Shown: one piece after another, positions 62,478-64,000 of the stretch
How the letters are laid out: each line of letters opens with the position of its first letter
How positions within the stretch are numbered: the stretch's first letter is position 1
NCBI RefSeq assembly: GCF_001713475.1
Contig: NZ_CP016499.1
Coordinates: forward strand, 2,542,001-2,606,000
Direction: 5' to 3'
DNA: 64,000 bases
Source of the DNA: Agrobacterium sp. RAC06
GTDB taxonomy: Bacteria; Pseudomonadota; Alphaproteobacteria; Rhizobiales; Rhizobiaceae
The notes under the pieces: generated by a model
Seen by the model: the letters and a program-made list of their open reading frames with translations, nothing else
Told to the model about the DNA's origin: nothing
The model's database searches: none
Program-made: the position numbers and the translations under genes

Positions 62478-63704
62478 TCAGCTTTGTCTCTCGCGCGTCA
62501 GCGCGAGGGTCGCGATCACGGCAAGGCCGGCCATGCCTGCCAATGCAGCCAGAGCTGCATTGGTCCCGACCGTCTCGTTCAGCCAGATCACGGACACAGG
62601 CGCAATCGCCGAGGCGATGATGCGGGCGGACGCGAGCGTGCCCATGGTCCGCCCATAGCCCGCAGCGCCGAAGTAGTGCAGCGGCAAGACGCCCCGCACG
62701 ATCGAGGTCAGCCCCTGCCCTGCCCCGTAGAAGATTGCAAAGGCGATGGCGAAAGCCGCCATCGGCTGGACCAGTGCGCCGGCAAGAATGGCGAGGCTCA
62801 GCGCCATGGCCGATGCGGCGATGATTGCGGTCAGCGGCGGCGAGAAAAGGTTGCGTCTGACATATTCGATCAGCCTGGCAGCTACCTGGCTTGGACCGAT
62901 GAGGCTGCCGGCAAGCGTTGCCATTGCCGTGGCATAGCCGAGGTCGCGCATCAGGACGAGAAGTGTCGACCCCACCGCCGACATGACGAAACCTCCGGCG
63001 GCAAAGGCCGTCGCCATGAGGATCATCCGGCGTTTGCGCTCGCTGTCGAGAACAGGCTCACCGGTCGATTGCTCTTCACGGACGGTCTCCTCCGGCGCGA
63101 TCATCCGCGCCCTTGGCAGAGCCAGATGGATCGGCAGCGCGATCAAGAGGTTCATTGCGGCCATCACCAGGTAGATGTCGCGCCAGGTCATGATGGTGAG
63201 CAGCCATTGCAGGAGCGGCCAGAAGACGGTGGAGGCAAAGCCCGCGATCAGCGTCACCAGCGTGATATGGGCGCGCGCCTCGCGGCCATGGCTCTGGGCG
63301 AGTGCTGCAAAGCCCGCATCGTATTGTACCGCAAGCGCGATGAATTCGGCGACGAGCGTGATCGCCGCGAATTGCCAGGCATTCTCCATCACCGAAAACA
63401 GCGCGAGCGAAAGTGCTGCCGCGACGGAACCGAGACAAAGGATGAGGCGTGCACCGTATCGATCGACCAAGCGCCCGAGCACGGGGGCTGCCACCGCGCC
63501 CGCCAGCAGCCCGAAAGAAAAGACGCCGAAGACGAAGCTCTGGCCCCAGCCGAATTCGCGAGCGATCTCGGGAGCCAGCACGGAGAAGGAATAGTAGAGC
63601 GTGCCGTAACCAATGGTCATGGTGACGCCCAGACCGATGGTCGCGGGAGATGCTTTCATGAAGGCGCCATATCCACGGATTATTGCAGGCATGTGACCAT
63701 TCAT
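62478..63704 (-). CDS. MFS transporter
   Basis: About 408 residues with twelve spans in two six-helix halves. Loop motif A is GRLVDRYGARLIL after the second helix, with PEIAREFGWGQSFVFGVFSFGLLAGAVAAPVLG at the start of the family pattern (oxalate/formate- or MCT-like). The substrate is unknown. Starts at 63704, 63692 and 63659 are all open; no clear Shine-Dalgarno decides between them. Divergent from the sigma-like gene at the right edge. Confidence 0.9.
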   Translation of the reverse strand: MNGHMPAIIRGYGAFMKASPATIGLGVTMTIGYGTLYYSFSVLAPEIAREFGWGQSFVFGVFSFGLLAGAVAAPVLGRLVDRYGARLILCLGSVAAALSLALFSVMENAWQFAAITLVAEFIALAVQYDAGFAALAQSHGREARAHITLVTLIAGFASTVFWPLLQWLLTIMTWRDIYLVMAAMNLLIALPIHLALPRARMIAPEETVREEQSTGEPVLDSERKRRMILMATAFAAGGFVMSAVGSTLLVLMRDLGYATAMATLAGSLIGPSQVAARLIEYVRRNLFSPPLTAIIAASAMALSLAILAGALVQPMAAFAIAFAIFYGAGQGLTSIVRGVLPLHYFGAAGYGRTMGTLASARIIASAIAPVSVIWLNETVGTNAALAALAGMAGLAVIATLALTRERQS

Positions 63705-63785
63705 CCTGACGCAATCGGTCACCTCAGCCAAACTCAATCTCTGTTGCTTGTCGGGTCAGCCGGGGTCTGCCACCATGACGGGTGA

Positions 63786-64000
63786 GTGGGGGACATCGTG
63801 CAGGCCAGACAGTTCAGACAGCTTCTCAACGAGGCGCGACGCCTCAGCCGGCGGGCGGACGAGGCGGAAGACCTTCTTCAGGACGCGCTCCTCGCCGCGA
63901 TCACCGCAGGCCGGGAGGATTTTTCCAAGCCGGAGAACCTGCGTTGGCTGCGCGGCGTGTTGCGCCATCGCAGCACCTTCGTGGCGAGATCGGCAGTCAG
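63786..64000 (+). CDS. N-terminus of a sigma-70 region-2-like protein, cut by the right edge
   Basis: From a GTG at 63786 (or 63798, behind GGGGGA) the frame reads about 71 codons to the edge. RQLLNEARRLSRRADEAEDLLQDALLAAI matches the region 2.1-2.2 pattern of ECF sigma factors (ADEAEDLLQDALLAA), and ENLRWLRGVLRHRSTF fits region 2.3-2.4 position. It is probably an ECF-type sigma factor or a close relative; only the first half is visible. No ATG fits. Confidence 0.7.
   Translation, partial: MGDIVQARQFRQLLNEARRLSRRADEAEDLLQDALLAAITAGREDFSKPENLRWLRGVLRHRSTFVARSAV

Noticed and set aside
62484..63785. 433-codon plus-strand frame opposite the MFS gene
   Set aside because: Arg/Gly/His-rich shadow; the MFS gene has a full twelve-span pattern.
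1..64000. CRISPR arrays, insertion sequences, prophage or tRNA genes
   Set aside because: No regularly spaced repeats, transposase or integrase motifs or tRNA-like T-arm sequences were noticed in the intergenic regions. This was by eye; tRNAscan and an IS search would be decisive.

Overview
The window looks like chromosomal DNA from an alphaproteobacterium of the order Hyphomicrobiales, most likely the family Rhizobiaceae (Rhizobium/Agrobacterium/Sinorhizobium group). The reasons are high GC, dense short-spaced operons, a PmtA-type phospholipid N-methyltransferase, a Rhizobium-style ugpBAEC operon behind a Pho-box-like repeat, a DUF6481 protein, a BTLCP transglutaminase-like protein behind a CtrA-like box, and dnaN placed away from dnaA. 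Species cannot be fixed from the sequence alone. No rRNA, tRNA, CRISPR array, insertion sequence or prophage was seen.

Layout. 1-4448: glycerol-3-phosphate ABC importer ugpBAEC (minus), with the first codons of a further gene at the left edge. 4490-10088: housekeeping block (yraN-rsmI, divergent dnaN, pmtA, pyrF, a DUF1330 gene, an NDUFA9-like protein). 10294-16336: a small exported peptide, uppP, a GST, queG, an SDR, an RlpA-like protein and an RsmB-type methyltransferase, with one 370-bp AT-richer gap holding a long hairpin. 16463-21502: four-gene exported imelysin / di-heme cytochrome / imelysin / DUF1513 operon, probably linked to iron. 21533-30226: mixed metabolic genes (tspO, thioesterase, MTA/SAH nucleosidase, guaA, a TetR/SDR/DoxX divergon, ArsC-like, YbaK, M29 aminopeptidase, an EEP-fold hydrolase). 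30334-31854: small charged proteins and a cold-shock protein with a clear promoter and a long leader. 32096-34305: flavodoxin-fold reductase and xseA.

34372-38804 is a compact glycan cluster: a large multi-membrane-span protein, divergent from a GT2 transferase, a methyltransferase, an SMR/ArnE-like small transporter and a GtrA-like membrane protein. Together they look like a lipid-phosphate-sugar synthesis, flipping and transfer module. 38843-49696 is accessory in character: oxidoreductases, an isochorismatase-like hydrolase, a GlxA-type regulator, two EamA transporters (one opposite a MocR regulator, one opposite an AraC regulator), and the decayed remains of a FecCD/FecE-type iron-chelate importer between them.

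49837-60707 carries the translation genes rsgA, pheT, pheS, rplT, rpmI and infC. The order infC-rpmI-rplT-pheS-pheT is kept, but it is interrupted twice: a DUF2442-DUF4160-DUF2442 cassette between pheS and pheT, and two Asp-rich exported proteins plus a two-component system between infC and rpmI. infC starts with the rare codon ATT behind a strong Shine-Dalgarno. The window closes with an alpha/beta hydrolase, the BTLCP protein, an MFS transporter and the N-terminus of a sigma-70-region-2-like protein cut by the right edge.
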